Positions 7,439 to 16,952 of a DNA stretch of 64,000 nt are shown here, one piece after another; within the stretch, counting starts at the first letter, position 1; every line of letters begins with the position of its first letter. The DNA lies in assembly GCA_003209195.1 (NCBI GenBank), contig QCSF01000004.1:29659-93658 (forward strand). Direction: 5' to 3'. Position numbers and translations under genes: made by a program. The DNA is from Pelagibacteraceae bacterium AG-470-E16. GTDB lineage: Bacteria > Pseudomonadota > Alphaproteobacteria > Pelagibacterales > Pelagibacteraceae. The notes beneath the pieces were generated by a model. That model ran no database searches. It was given only the letters and a program-made list of their open reading frames with translations, and had not been told where the DNA came from.

Positions 7439-8503
7439 ATGTCTGAAGCATTAATAAATAAAAAAAATAGAGAAAATATTTCAAAAAAAATACTAAATAT
7501 TTTTAGAAAAAAAGGCTTTAATTTTGCTGATCTCGATATTGTAATTGATACTGATCTTCTGACACAACGTTCAGGTGAAGCTTTTAAAAAGTATGCATTA
7601 AATTTTAAAGATAAATCTGGAAAAGAAATTAGTTTGAGACCTGACTTAACAATTGCTACTGCAATTCAATATATCCAAGATAAAAAAAAAGGTATAAAAA
7701 AAATATCATATTTTGGATCAGCTTTTAGGTTAGATAAAAAAGGTGATTTAAAGGTTTTCGATCAGATAGGATGTGAAATTATCAATTCTAAATCTTCACC
7801 TGAATTTTTAATTCTATCTACAGTTCTTTTGGTTTTTAAAAAAATAAAAAAAACTAAAATTATATTAAATGACTTAGCCCTTTTTCAAAATTTGATTAGT
7901 TCACTGGACTTACCTAAAAGATGGAAATTAAGATTAATCAGACATAGTTCAAGAATAGATTATTTTGATGAGCTTCTTAGACGTTTAGATACTAATTATG
8001 ATCCTGATAGCGAACAGATTAAAATTGATTATGATCGTATGGTTAAACTTAAAAAAATGGATTTAAAACAAATTATAGGTGGGAGAACTGCGGAAGATAT
8101 AATAGAAAGATTTGAAAAAAAAAATAAAGATACAAGAAATAATTTTAAAAGAAAACAAAGTGTTAAAATTATCAAGGATTTTTTAAAATTAAAATCTCCA
8201 CTAAATGATTCTATAAGTAAGATTAAGATGTTTGCTAAAAAAAATAACCTACAAATAAAAGATCTAAACAAATCTTTAGTAAAATTAAATAATATAAATA
8301 AAAAATTTGGGTCAAAATATATTATAACTTTTGACGCTCAATTTGGTAGAGAAACGCAGTATTACACAGGAATTGCTTTTTCAATTTTTAAACAAAAAAA
8401 GGAACTTGCTAGAGGAGGAGAATACAATAACTTGATTAAAACTTTAGGTGGCAAGCAAACATCAGCATTCGGTGCTGCAATTAATCTAAATCAGTATATA
8501 TGA
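7439..8503 (+). CDS. hisZ: ATP phosphoribosyltransferase regulatory subunit
   Basis: A 354-residue HisRS paralogue that lacks aminoacylation function and forms a hetero-octamer with short HisG, making the first step of histidine synthesis active and feedback-sensitive. It keeps class II core features, L-R-P-D-L-T-I-A (about 79-86) and F-G-R-E-T-Q-Y-Y-T-G-I-A near residue 300, but motif 2 is degenerate. It lies between its relative hisS and its partner hisG, overlapping hisG by 4 nt (ATGA). Confidence 0.92.
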   Translation: MSEALINKKNRENISKKILNIFRKKGFNFADLDIVIDTDLLTQRSGEAFKKYALNFKDKSGKEISLRPDLTIATAIQYIQDKKKGIKKISYFGSAFRLDKKGDLKVFDQIGCEIINSKSSPEFLILSTVLLVFKKIKKTKIILNDLALFQNLISSLDLPKRWKLRLIRHSSRIDYFDELLRRLDTNYDPDSEQIKIDYDRMVKLKKMDLKQIIGGRTAEDIIERFEKKNKDTRNNFKRKQSVKIIKDFLKLKSPLNDSISKIKMFAKKNNLQIKDLNKSLVKLNNINKKFGSKYIITFDAQFGRETQYYTGIAFSIFKQKKELARGGEYNNLIKTLGGKQTSAFGAAINLNQYI

Positions 8504-9159
8504 GTAGATTAAAGTTAGGATTGCCAAGCAAAGGAAGATTAAAAGATGAAAGCATAAAATTTTTTTCTTCAAAAAACTTAAATATTAAAAACCTTAATTC
8601 TAGAAATTATTTTTTTAGTTTTCAAGATAATCATAATTTTAACGGAATTTTTCTTCATGCAAGAGAGATTATTGAGAGGTTAAATGATGGCACATTAGAT
8701 TTAGGAATATCAGGTTTAGATCTTTTAATGGAATTGCCAGACGAATATCAAAATAACATTAAAATTCATAAAAAATTGAGTTTTGGGGATGCTGATTTGG
8801 TTGTTGCCGTTCCAAATGATTGGTTGGATGTTCAGAACATGGCTGATTTGGAGGAAGTTAGTTTTGAGTTTAAAGATAAATATAATAGAAGAATGAGAGT
8901 GGCAACGAAGTATCCTAAGTTGACAGAAGATTTCTTTTTATCTAAAGGTGTGACAGAGTTTAAGATAGTTGGGAGTTTAGGGGCAACAGAAACGTACCCT
9001 TTTACCGGATCATCAGAATTGATAACTGATATCACTTCAACCGGAGCCACACTAAAAGAAAATAATTTAAGGATTATTTTAGATGGTGAAATTTTAAAAA
9101 GTTCAGCATGTTTAATGGTGTCAAAAAAATGTGAAAATAAAATTATAGATATATTTTAA
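8500..9159 (+). CDS. hisG: ATP phosphoribosyltransferase, short form catalytic subunit
   Basis: A 219-residue HisG of the short type without the C-terminal ACT-like regulatory domain, so it depends on HisZ. It condenses ATP and PRPP, committing flux to histidine. Visible features are L-G-L-P-S-K-G-R-L at the N-terminus, D-L-G-I-S-G-L-D-L-L around residue 70, and the PRPP-binding region ending D-I-T-S-T-G-A-T-L near 180. It overlaps hisZ by 4 nt, which fits the need for matched subunits. The sulfotransferase gene converges 12 nt beyond its stop. Confidence 0.96.
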   Translation: MSRLKLGLPSKGRLKDESIKFFSSKNLNIKNLNSRNYFFSFQDNHNFNGIFLHAREIIERLNDGTLDLGISGLDLLMELPDEYQNNIKIHKKLSFGDADLVVAVPNDWLDVQNMADLEEVSFEFKDKYNRRMRVATKYPKLTEDFFLSKGVTEFKIVGSLGATETYPFTGSSELITDITSTGATLKENNLRIILDGEILKSSACLMVSKKCENKIIDIF

Positions 9160-9171
9160 TAATAATTTGAA

Positions 9172-9981
9172 TTACAAATTTTTATAATCTTTATTAAAAT
9201 TAAATTTTTCAAAAAGATATTTTTCTTTATCATAAATAATATCTGCGTCGTCCTGATCAAGATAATTAATGTATTCTTTTGTTTCTGCTGTTTTATTCAT
9301 ATCAACACTTTCAAATTTTTTAATTTCAATATTATTTTTAGATAAAAAGTTAAGCAAGTGTTGATTTAAAGTTTCTGTGTGAAAATATTTATTTATAAAA
9401 ATTTTGCTATCTAAGGTTTGAATTTTTTCATTGAATTTAATTTTTCTATTATAAAAAATATTACGATTGTTGTCATTTGTATTAAAGCCAAAAAATAACC
9501 AAGTCATATAACCTAATTGTTTGTCAACGGTAAAACTAAAGTTTGACCCAATATAATTTTTAAAATCATCATATAATAATAGTTTTATAAATTCTTTAAA
9601 ATTACTTTTAGAATTTACATCAGAAAAACATTGTTTGATTCGATTAATATTTTTCTTTATTTGGTCAAAAATGTACATAGGAGTTTCTCTTGAAATTCTT
9701 AAGCGTTTAAGTTTCAAACGGTAAGAAGTGAGATCGCTAAAAAGTGGAGATTCTTTTTGCTTTAAACACGACCATTTCCACATAGAGTAGTACCAACTAT
9801 ATGGCGACCTAATGGTGCTAATTTTATACTTTTTCTTAATTAGCTCTATATCATTATGATCAGTTATAAAATCATGATGTTTAGTTACAGTTATACCGGG
9901 GTATTTTTCTAAGTAACTTCTTAAAAAAGATGTTCCTGTTTTTGGCATTTCAGTTATGAAAAAATTTTTACCTATAATCAT
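9172..9981 (-). CDS. Sulfotransferase family protein
   Basis: A 269-residue protein with the 5'-phosphosulfate loop P-K-T-G-T-S-F-L (13-20) and the 3'-phosphate motif I-R-S-P-Y-S-W-Y-Y-S near residue 60, both typical of PAPS-dependent sulfotransferases. Such enzymes sulfate carbohydrates, lipids or proteins. No signal peptide is seen, so a cytoplasmic role on glycan or lipid precursors is likely. It is the first gene on the minus strand, alone, with no glycosyltransferase or PAPS-synthesis gene nearby, which suggests an accessory or transferred gene. The acceptor cannot be deduced. Confidence 0.8.
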   Translation of the reverse strand: MIIGKNFFITEMPKTGTSFLRSYLEKYPGITVTKHHDFITDHNDIELIKKKYKISTIRSPYSWYYSMWKWSCLKQKESPLFSDLTSYRLKLKRLRISRETPMYIFDQIKKNINRIKQCFSDVNSKSNFKEFIKLLLYDDFKNYIGSNFSFTVDKQLGYMTWLFFGFNTNDNNRNIFYNRKIKFNEKIQTLDSKIFINKYFHTETLNQHLLNFLSKNNIEIKKFESVDMNKTAETKEYINYLDQDDADIIYDKEKYLFEKFNFNKDYKNL

Positions 9982-10183
9982 TTAATCCTCAATTAACATA
10001 TTATTATATATTAAATAAAATTTAATTATTTAAAATTTTTTTAGTTGAATTTAATGATTTTACTTAATCACAAAAAATTACCAGCTAAGATATTGCTGTT
10101 TTTTATTGCTTACTTTAAAAGTATCAATTGTGAATCTTATTCATCATTGCAGAATTTTTGTATTTTAAGTTAATTTTAATATG

Positions 10184-10212
10184 TTGTTTTAGGTAATATG
10201 TTATATTATAAC
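10184..10212 (+). promoter_or_regulatory. Candidate promoter of DsrE-like gene
   Basis: TTGTTT (10184-10189) and TATAAC (10207-10212) are separated by 17 nt, the optimal spacing. The -10 lies inside a 19-bp palindrome. The leader to the ATG at 10252 would be about 33 nt. Confidence 0.5.
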
Positions 10213-10215
10213 ATA
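10197..10215. promoter_or_regulatory. 19-bp perfect palindrome over the -10 (putative operator)
   Basis: Nine-base arms TATGTTATA and TATAACATA flank a central T. The palindrome overlaps the best -10 element of the DsrE-like gene, the layout of a repressor operator. Similar AT palindromes bind ArsR- or MarR-type dimers, but no regulator gene is adjacent, so the binding protein is unknown. Confidence 0.55.
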
Positions 10216-10251
10216 ACACTTTTATTATAAAATTATTACAAAGAGAAAAAA

Positions 10252-10629
10252 ATGAAAGTTGCTTACGTTTTTAGAACAAGTATGGCTAGTACATTTCAAT
10301 TGAGTACTATGATTTTGCCACAACTAGAAAATAAAACCCACGTTGTTAGTGTGCCAGGCATGTTTTTTTTTGATGATAATATTTTTTGTCTTCAAAAAAA
10401 TGACCCAATAGGAGAGCGTTTGGCTAAAATCGCGAAAGAACATAATATGTTATTAATGGTTTGTGACCAATGTGCAGTTAGGAGAGGCTTAGCAGAGGGT
10501 ACATTAGAGCAGTGTGGAAGCGGAGTTGTAAAAGCAAAAGGTTTAGTTGACGGAGTAGTAGCGGGTTGCTTCCCTCAGCTATATAAAGCTCTCGGATCTA
10601 ATCCTCCTGATCAAGTGATTACGCTTTAA
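10252..10629 (+). CDS. DsrE-like sulfur-transfer protein
   Basis: A 125-residue protein with a DsrE/DrsE-like Rossmann core. It begins M-K-V-A-Y-V-F-R-T and ends with A-L-G-S-N-P-P-D-Q. It has five cysteines, including a CxxC at 71-74 (V-C-D-Q-C-A), Cys88 and Cys106 in V-A-G-C-F-P. DsrE-fold proteins carry or transfer sulfur as cysteine persulfides, so a sulfur-relay role is plausible. No partner such as TusA/DsrC is nearby. A palindrome-overlapped promoter precedes it and a strong hairpin terminator follows, so it is a single-gene unit with its own control. Confidence 0.7.
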   Translation: MKVAYVFRTSMASTFQLSTMILPQLENKTHVVSVPGMFFFDDNIFCLQKNDPIGERLAKIAKEHNMLLMVCDQCAVRRGLAEGTLEQCGSGVVKAKGLVDGVVAGCFPQLYKALGSNPPDQVITL

Positions 10630-10630
10630 T

Positions 10631-10691
10631 AAAAAAAGGCGAATAAAAACTCGCCTTTTTAAAATTCGTAGGAACGAAAAGGGTATTACAT
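10631..10691. repeat. Left direct repeat: copy of the groEL 3' flank
   Basis: This segment, from the A-run before the GGCGA hairpin to GGGTATTACAT, matches 11669-11729 at all but about five positions. In the right copy the last bases are the groEL stop region. Here the groEL reading does not continue convincingly: only scattered matches follow. The two copies bracket the MORN-repeat gene. Confidence 0.8.
10633..10660. terminator. Rho-independent terminator after DsrE-like gene
   Basis: The 10-bp stem AAAAAGGCGA / TCGCCTTTTT has an 8-nt loop. The T-tract on the right arm serves the plus-strand DsrE-like gene; the A/T arms could work in both directions. It lies within the left direct repeat. 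Confidence 0.85.
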
Positions 10692-10722
10692 TCTCATTCA
10701 CTGATTGAATAACTATTGAATT

Positions 10723-10762
10723 ACCTAGATTTTTAAAATTGTTCATTACTTTGTTCATTACT
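10723..10762. repeat. Direct repeat with GTTCATTAC units, left copy
   Basis: A stretch CTAGATTTTTAAAATT followed by two GTTCATTACT units. It closely matches 11590-11650, where four units follow the same lead-in. The two copies lie immediately outside the MORN-repeat gene, inside the larger terminator-type repeats. Confidence 0.7.
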
Positions 10763-10852
10763 CTAAAGGTCATTTTCAAAAGGAACTCAAAAGATAGAAT
10801 TGGAAAAGTCGAAATGTTAGTAATTTATTCTAGAAACTGCTAGGATTTAAAA

Positions 10853-11578
10853 ATGAAACATATTCTCAAAATTTCATTTTTATTTTTTCTAGCACTTGGT
10901 TTAGCTAGTGCTGATGAATGTATGGAAGGTGACTGTGAGAATGGTACTGGAACTTATTTTTATTCTACTGGAGATAAAAGTGGATCAAAATTTACGGGAG
11001 AATGGAAAAATGGAAAAAGGGATGGAAAAGGAATTATGCTTAATAAAGATGGATCGTTTTTTGAGGGTGAGTATAAAAATGATATGAAGCATGGAGAAGG
11101 AGCATTTTACCCAGATGTTAACGCTTATCATGAAGGAAAAAAAGGAATTCTCCAATATGTGGGAAACTGGAAAAATGATAAAAGGCATGGAAAGTTTACA
11201 AAAGTATTTAATAATCACGTTAGTGAAGAAATTGAATATGTAAATGGAAAATTAATATCAAATGTAGAAAGTAATAGTAATGGTGTAATGTCTGTAACAG
11301 ATGTACTTTTGGATTATGACTCTTTAGTTGGTAAGTGGATAGTTGTGAAGGGCCATTATTTAAACTTGGATGGTACATCAGGTGCTCTAAAAGCTGGATT
11401 TACGTCATTTACTTCATTGGATATTTATACAAAAAACGCTGAGAGAAGCATTAGAAAATATTTACTTGAAAATTGTGACTCTTTTGGTTGTAACTTAGAA
11501 GTTAGCGGTTACGTAAAAAAAACAAAAAAAACAAAACGAAAATATATTGATCTACGAAAAATAAAAATATCGAAATAG
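10853..11578 (+). CDS. Secreted MORN-repeat protein with C-terminal unknown domain
   Basis: A 241-residue protein with a signal peptide (hydrophobic about 7-20, cleavage near A-S-A-D). Three MORN-type repeats follow at about 47-125: F-T-G-E-W-K-N-G-K-R-D-G-K-G, F-E-G-E-Y-K-N-D-M-K-H-G-E-G and Y-V-G-N-W-K-N-D-K-R-H-G-K. The C-terminal 90 residues (from about M-S-V-T-D-V) look beta-rich, possibly OB-like, with two cysteines near 205-211 and a lysine-rich end. MORN repeats mediate lipid or protein contacts, and no enzyme activity is evident. The gene is bracketed by direct repeats, suggesting insertion or local duplication. Confidence 0.8.
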   Translation: MKHILKISFLFFLALGLASADECMEGDCENGTGTYFYSTGDKSGSKFTGEWKNGKRDGKGIMLNKDGSFFEGEYKNDMKHGEGAFYPDVNAYHEGKKGILQYVGNWKNDKRHGKFTKVFNNHVSEEIEYVNGKLISNVESNSNGVMSVTDVLLDYDSLVGKWIVVKGHYLNLDGTSGALKAGFTSFTSLDIYTKNAERSIRKYLLENCDSFGCNLEVSGYVKKTKKTKRKYIDLRKIKISK

Positions 11579-11589
11579 TTTTTTTAGTA

Positions 11590-11650
11590 TCTAGATTTTA
11601 AAATTGTTCATTACTTGTTCATTACTCATTCATTACTTTGTTCATTACTT
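11590..11650. repeat. Direct repeat with GTTCATTAC units, right copy
   Basis: CTAGATTTTAAAATT is followed by four imperfect 11-13-nt units of the type TTGTTCATTAC (11604 onward; the third unit reads TCATTCATTAC). It mirrors the two-unit copy at 10723-10762 on the other side of the MORN gene. Confidence 0.7.
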
Positions 11651-11668
11651 TTATTTTCGTAGGGATAA

Positions 11669-13692
<2,024 letters not shown>

Positions 13693-13719
13693 AGATTTCT
13701 CCTTTAGCGTTATGGCACT

Positions 13720-13748
13720 GATATGATTATGAATACCGATTTTTCAAG
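13720..13748 (-). promoter_or_regulatory. Candidate heat-shock (sigma-32-type) promoter of groESL
   Basis: Read on the minus strand, CTTGAAA (13748-13742) is followed by 14 nt and ATCATATC (13727-13720). The -35 matches the RpoH consensus exactly and the -10 partly (CATAT). No CIRCE inverted repeat is seen, consistent with RpoH rather than HrcA control. Start mapping is needed to be sure. Confidence 0.45.
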
Positions 13749-13814
13749 AGGGTTAAACCTAAAAAACTCTGATAATGTGGTTTTTCTCACAATTCTGAAG
13801 TATACCCTTAATTT

Positions 13815-15179
13815 ATGTCGGTATTTAATTCTCTAAAAAAAGTGTTAAAATCAGAAAAATCTCGCAATTTTCCAAATGACCTAGAGTCTTTGTGGATGCC
13901 ATTCTCTGCAAACAAACACTTTAAAAAAAACCCTCGTTTAATTTCTAGGGCTAAAGGAATGTATTATTATACACCTTCAGGAGACAAAATTCTTGATGGT
14001 GTTGCAGGCCTATGGTGTTGTAATGCAGGCCATAATAGGGATCAAATTGTTGAAGCAATTAAAAAACAAGCTGAAGAATTGGACTTCGCCCCTGCTTTCA
14101 ACATGGGACACCCAAAGTCATTTGAGTTAAGTTCTAAATTGTCACAAATTGCACCAAAAGGTTTTAATCACGTTTTTTTTGGTAACTCTGGATCAGAAGC
14201 TGTTGAAAGTGCACTAAAAATTGCCTTATCATATTGGCTTGAAAAAGGTGATGTTAAAAAAAAAATACTAATTGGTAGAAACAGAGGTTATCATGGCACC
14301 AACTTTGGCGGAGTCTCAGTTGGCGGTATAGAAAAAAACAGAACCCAATTTAATAAATTTTTACCAGGGGTTTATCATTTACCTGATACTCATAATTTAG
14401 AAAAAAATTCATTTTCTAAAGGCCAGCCACACTGGGGTGAGGAATTAGCGGACGAACTTACTTTAATGGTTAACAAGCATGGTTCTGAAAATATTGCAGC
14501 AGTAATAGTTGAACCTGTTGCAGGTTCTACAGGAGTATTAATACCACCAAAAAACTATTTAAACAAATTGAAGAAGATCTGCGATCATAATAATATTTTA
14601 TTAATCTTTGATGAGGTGATAACTGGATTTGGTAGATTAGGAAAAGCATTTGCAAGTGAGTATTTTGATATCACTCCTGATTTGATTTGTGTTGCAAAAG
14701 GGATCAATAGTGGGACAGTTCCTATGGGCGCAGTTTTAGTCCAAGATAAAATATTTGAAGCATTTATGAATAAAGAAGAAAAAACAATTGACCTATTTCA
14801 CGGATATACTTATTCAGCACACCCTTTAGCATGCGCTGCATCTCTAGCAGCTTTGAAACTTTATGAAGATGAAAGTCTATTTGAACGAGTAAATCAATTG
14901 TCAAAATATTGGGAGGACGGTTTGCATTCTTTGAAAGGAACCAAAAACGTAATTGATATTAGAAATCTTGGCTTGATAGGTGCTATAGAGTTGGAACCAA
15001 TCACAGGAAAGCCTACTAGAAGAGCTTATAATGTTTTATGTGAAGCATTCAACAATCATAAAACTTTATTAAGAGTTACCGGTGATATAATTGCTTTATC
15101 ACCACCCTTAATTATTCAAAAAGAAGAAATAGATCAATTAATTGAAAATCTAAAAAAAACTCTTCAGCAAACTGAGTAA
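13815..15179 (+). CDS. Class III aminotransferase (omega-amino acid:pyruvate type)
   Basis: A 454-residue PLP enzyme. It carries F-G-N-S-G-S-E-A-V-E-S-A (PLP phosphate site, about 123-134), G-Y-H-G-T-N-F-G-G (around 157), I-F-D-E-V-I-T-G-F-G-R-L (about 256) and the lysine Schiff-base motif V-A-K-G-I-N-S-G (Lys near 288). The N-terminal L-W-M-P-F-S-A-N-K-H-F is typical of the beta-alanine/omega-amino acid:pyruvate and taurine:pyruvate group. Substrate cannot be fixed from sequence; beta-alanine, taurine, GABA or putrescine are candidates. It is separated from groES by 122 nt and shares no obvious operon with it. Confidence 0.88.
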   Translation: MSVFNSLKKVLKSEKSRNFPNDLESLWMPFSANKHFKKNPRLISRAKGMYYYTPSGDKILDGVAGLWCCNAGHNRDQIVEAIKKQAEELDFAPAFNMGHPKSFELSSKLSQIAPKGFNHVFFGNSGSEAVESALKIALSYWLEKGDVKKKILIGRNRGYHGTNFGGVSVGGIEKNRTQFNKFLPGVYHLPDTHNLEKNSFSKGQPHWGEELADELTLMVNKHGSENIAAVIVEPVAGSTGVLIPPKNYLNKLKKICDHNNILLIFDEVITGFGRLGKAFASEYFDITPDLICVAKGINSGTVPMGAVLVQDKIFEAFMNKEEKTIDLFHGYTYSAHPLACAASLAALKLYEDESLFERVNQLSKYWEDGLHSLKGTKNVIDIRNLGLIGAIELEPITGKPTRRAYNVLCEAFNNHKTLLRVTGDIIALSPPLIIQKEEIDQLIENLKKTLQQTE

Positions 15180-15182
15180 TTA

Positions 15183-16064
15183 ATGAAAAATCACTTTCCT
15201 GAAGAGATAAAACAATTTCATGATATCTCAAATCAATATGAAATTTATTTTGTTGATTTGTGGGGTGTAATTCATAATGGAATAAAGCTTTTTGATAATG
15301 CAGTACAAGTTCTTAGGGAGTTAAAAAAAATTAATAAAAAGGTAATTTTAATTTCAAATGCTCCCAGGTTAAAAAAAACTGTAAAAAAATTTTTAGAAAA
15401 ATTAAATTTTGATTTAGATTTAGTAGAAATGTTGATTACATCGGGGGATGTTACGCAAAATTATATTTTAAAAAATAAAGATAAATTTTTTTATCATTTG
15501 GGACCAAAAAAGGATGCTGATTTATTTGAAAACGTTATAAATATTTCCAAAAACTCTGAAAATTGTCTTGAAATCGTATGCACTGGATTAATTGATGAGA
15601 TCGGTCATAATATTTCCGATTATCAAAATCTTTTTGAGACTTACATAAATAAAAATAAAACTTTTGTTTGCGCGAATCCAGATGAAGTTGTATCGCGCGG
15701 TAATAAGATTGAATTTTGTGCTGGTGCATTAGCAAAATATTATAAAAAACTTGGCGGTAAGGTTATTTATTTTGGCAAACCTCATCATCATATTTATGAT
15801 TTTGCAAAAATTGAGTTAGAAAGACGAGTGGATAGAAAAATACAAAAAAAAGAAATTTTAGCTGTAGGTGACAATTTAAAAACTGACATTTTAGGTGCTC
15901 AAAACTTTAATATTGACTCTTTATTAATTTTAAATGGAATATACAAAGATTTTTTTAGAAATAATGATTTAAATTTTGATAAATTGATTAAATCTAGTGA
16001 AGCTGAGAGTTTAATTATAAAAAAGTATCAACAAGAATTAAAATGGAAAAATGATAGTATATAG
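15183..16064 (+). CDS. HAD-superfamily class IIA hydrolase (NagD-like)
   Basis: A 293-residue NagD-like phosphatase. The nucleophile motif is V-D-L-W-G-V-I-H-N-G (Asp25), motif II is I-L-I-S-N-A-P-R (near 60) and motif IV is A-V-G-D-N-L-K-T-D-I-L-G-A (about 230-242). A C2-type cap is implied by the length between motifs. This subfamily commonly precedes ribF in alphaproteobacteria, as here with a 14-nt overlap, so a link to flavin nucleotide metabolism is a reasonable guess but not shown. Confidence 0.88.
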   Translation: MKNHFPEEIKQFHDISNQYEIYFVDLWGVIHNGIKLFDNAVQVLRELKKINKKVILISNAPRLKKTVKKFLEKLNFDLDLVEMLITSGDVTQNYILKNKDKFFYHLGPKKDADLFENVINISKNSENCLEIVCTGLIDEIGHNISDYQNLFETYINKNKTFVCANPDEVVSRGNKIEFCAGALAKYYKKLGGKVIYFGKPHHHIYDFAKIELERRVDRKIQKKEILAVGDNLKTDILGAQNFNIDSLLILNGIYKDFFRNNDLNFDKLIKSSEAESLIIKKYQQELKWKNDSI

Positions 16065-16950
16065 AAATAAATTTAATTTAAAATGTACAAAAAAATCTAT
16101 TCTAGTTATCGGAAATTTTGATGGATTGCACTTGGGACATATTTCAATTGTAAAAGAAGCTATAAAATTAGCAAAAAATAATAAACAAAGAGCAGGGTTG
16201 TTAACTTTTGACCCTAATCCTAAAGAGTTTTTTACAAAAAATAACAAATTTAAAATTATTAGCAATTTAGAAAAAGAGAAAATTTTATCAGAAATGAAAT
16301 TAAATTATATGATAGTGCTAAAGTTTAATAAAAGTCTTAGGAACTTAAGTGCTGAAAATTTTATTAAGAAAATTTTAATAAATAAAATTAATCCTCATCA
16401 AGTTATTATCGGTAAGGAGTTTAAGTTTGGAAAAAATAGAACAGGTAATTCAACATTATTAAAAAACTATTTTGAAGTTAAAATCGCAAATCAAAAAAAA
16501 ATAGGAGATAATAAAATTTCTTCTACAGAAATAAGAAAACTTATTGAAAAAGGAAAAGTTTCAGATATTAAAAAACTATTAGGAAGAAATTGGTCTGTTA
16601 CTAGCAAGGTTATAGACGGTGATAAAATAGGACGCAAGTTAGGTTTTAGGACTGCTAATATGATAATAGAGAATCGCATTCAACCCTTAAGAGGAGTATA
16701 CGCAACAAAATTACACTTTGAGGGTAATACCTTTGAAGGTATAAGCAATTTTGGTATCGCTCCAACATTTGGAATAAAAAAAAATAATGTTCTTGAGACA
16801 CATTTATTTAGTCCTGTAAAAAATCTTTATAAAAAGAATATAAAAGTTGAATTTATAAAGTTTTTGAGAAAAGAAAAAAAGTTTAAATCAAAAAAAAATC
16901 TTACGGACCAGATTGTAAAAGATATTAAAAGTGCAAAGAAGGTTTTTTAA
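16051..16950 (+). CDS. ribF: Bifunctional riboflavin kinase / FAD synthetase
   Basis: A 299-residue two-domain enzyme making FMN then FAD. The N-terminal adenylyltransferase domain shows I-G-N-F-D-G-L-H-L-G-H (20-31) and I-G-K-E-F-K-F-G-K-N-R-T-G (about 127). The C-terminal flavokinase domain shows G-R-K-L-G-F-R-T-A-N-M (about 196-206) and G-V-Y-A-T-K (near 216). It overlaps the upstream HAD gene by 14 nt and lies 2 nt before ileS, part of the ribF-ileS-lspA order common in proteobacteria. Confidence 0.95.
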   Translation: MIVYRNKFNLKCTKKSILVIGNFDGLHLGHISIVKEAIKLAKNNKQRAGLLTFDPNPKEFFTKNNKFKIISNLEKEKILSEMKLNYMIVLKFNKSLRNLSAENFIKKILINKINPHQVIIGKEFKFGKNRTGNSTLLKNYFEVKIANQKKIGDNKISSTEIRKLIEKGKVSDIKKLLGRNWSVTSKVIDGDKIGRKLGFRTANMIIENRIQPLRGVYATKLHFEGNTFEGISNFGIAPTFGIKKNNVLETHLFSPVKNLYKKNIKVEFIKFLRKEKKFKSKKNLTDQIVKDIKSAKKVF

Positions 16951-16952
16951 AT

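Noticed and set aside
11604..11650. Tandem GTTCATTAC units as a CRISPR array
   Set aside because: Units are only 11-13 nt and directly adjacent with no unique spacers, and no cas gene is present.
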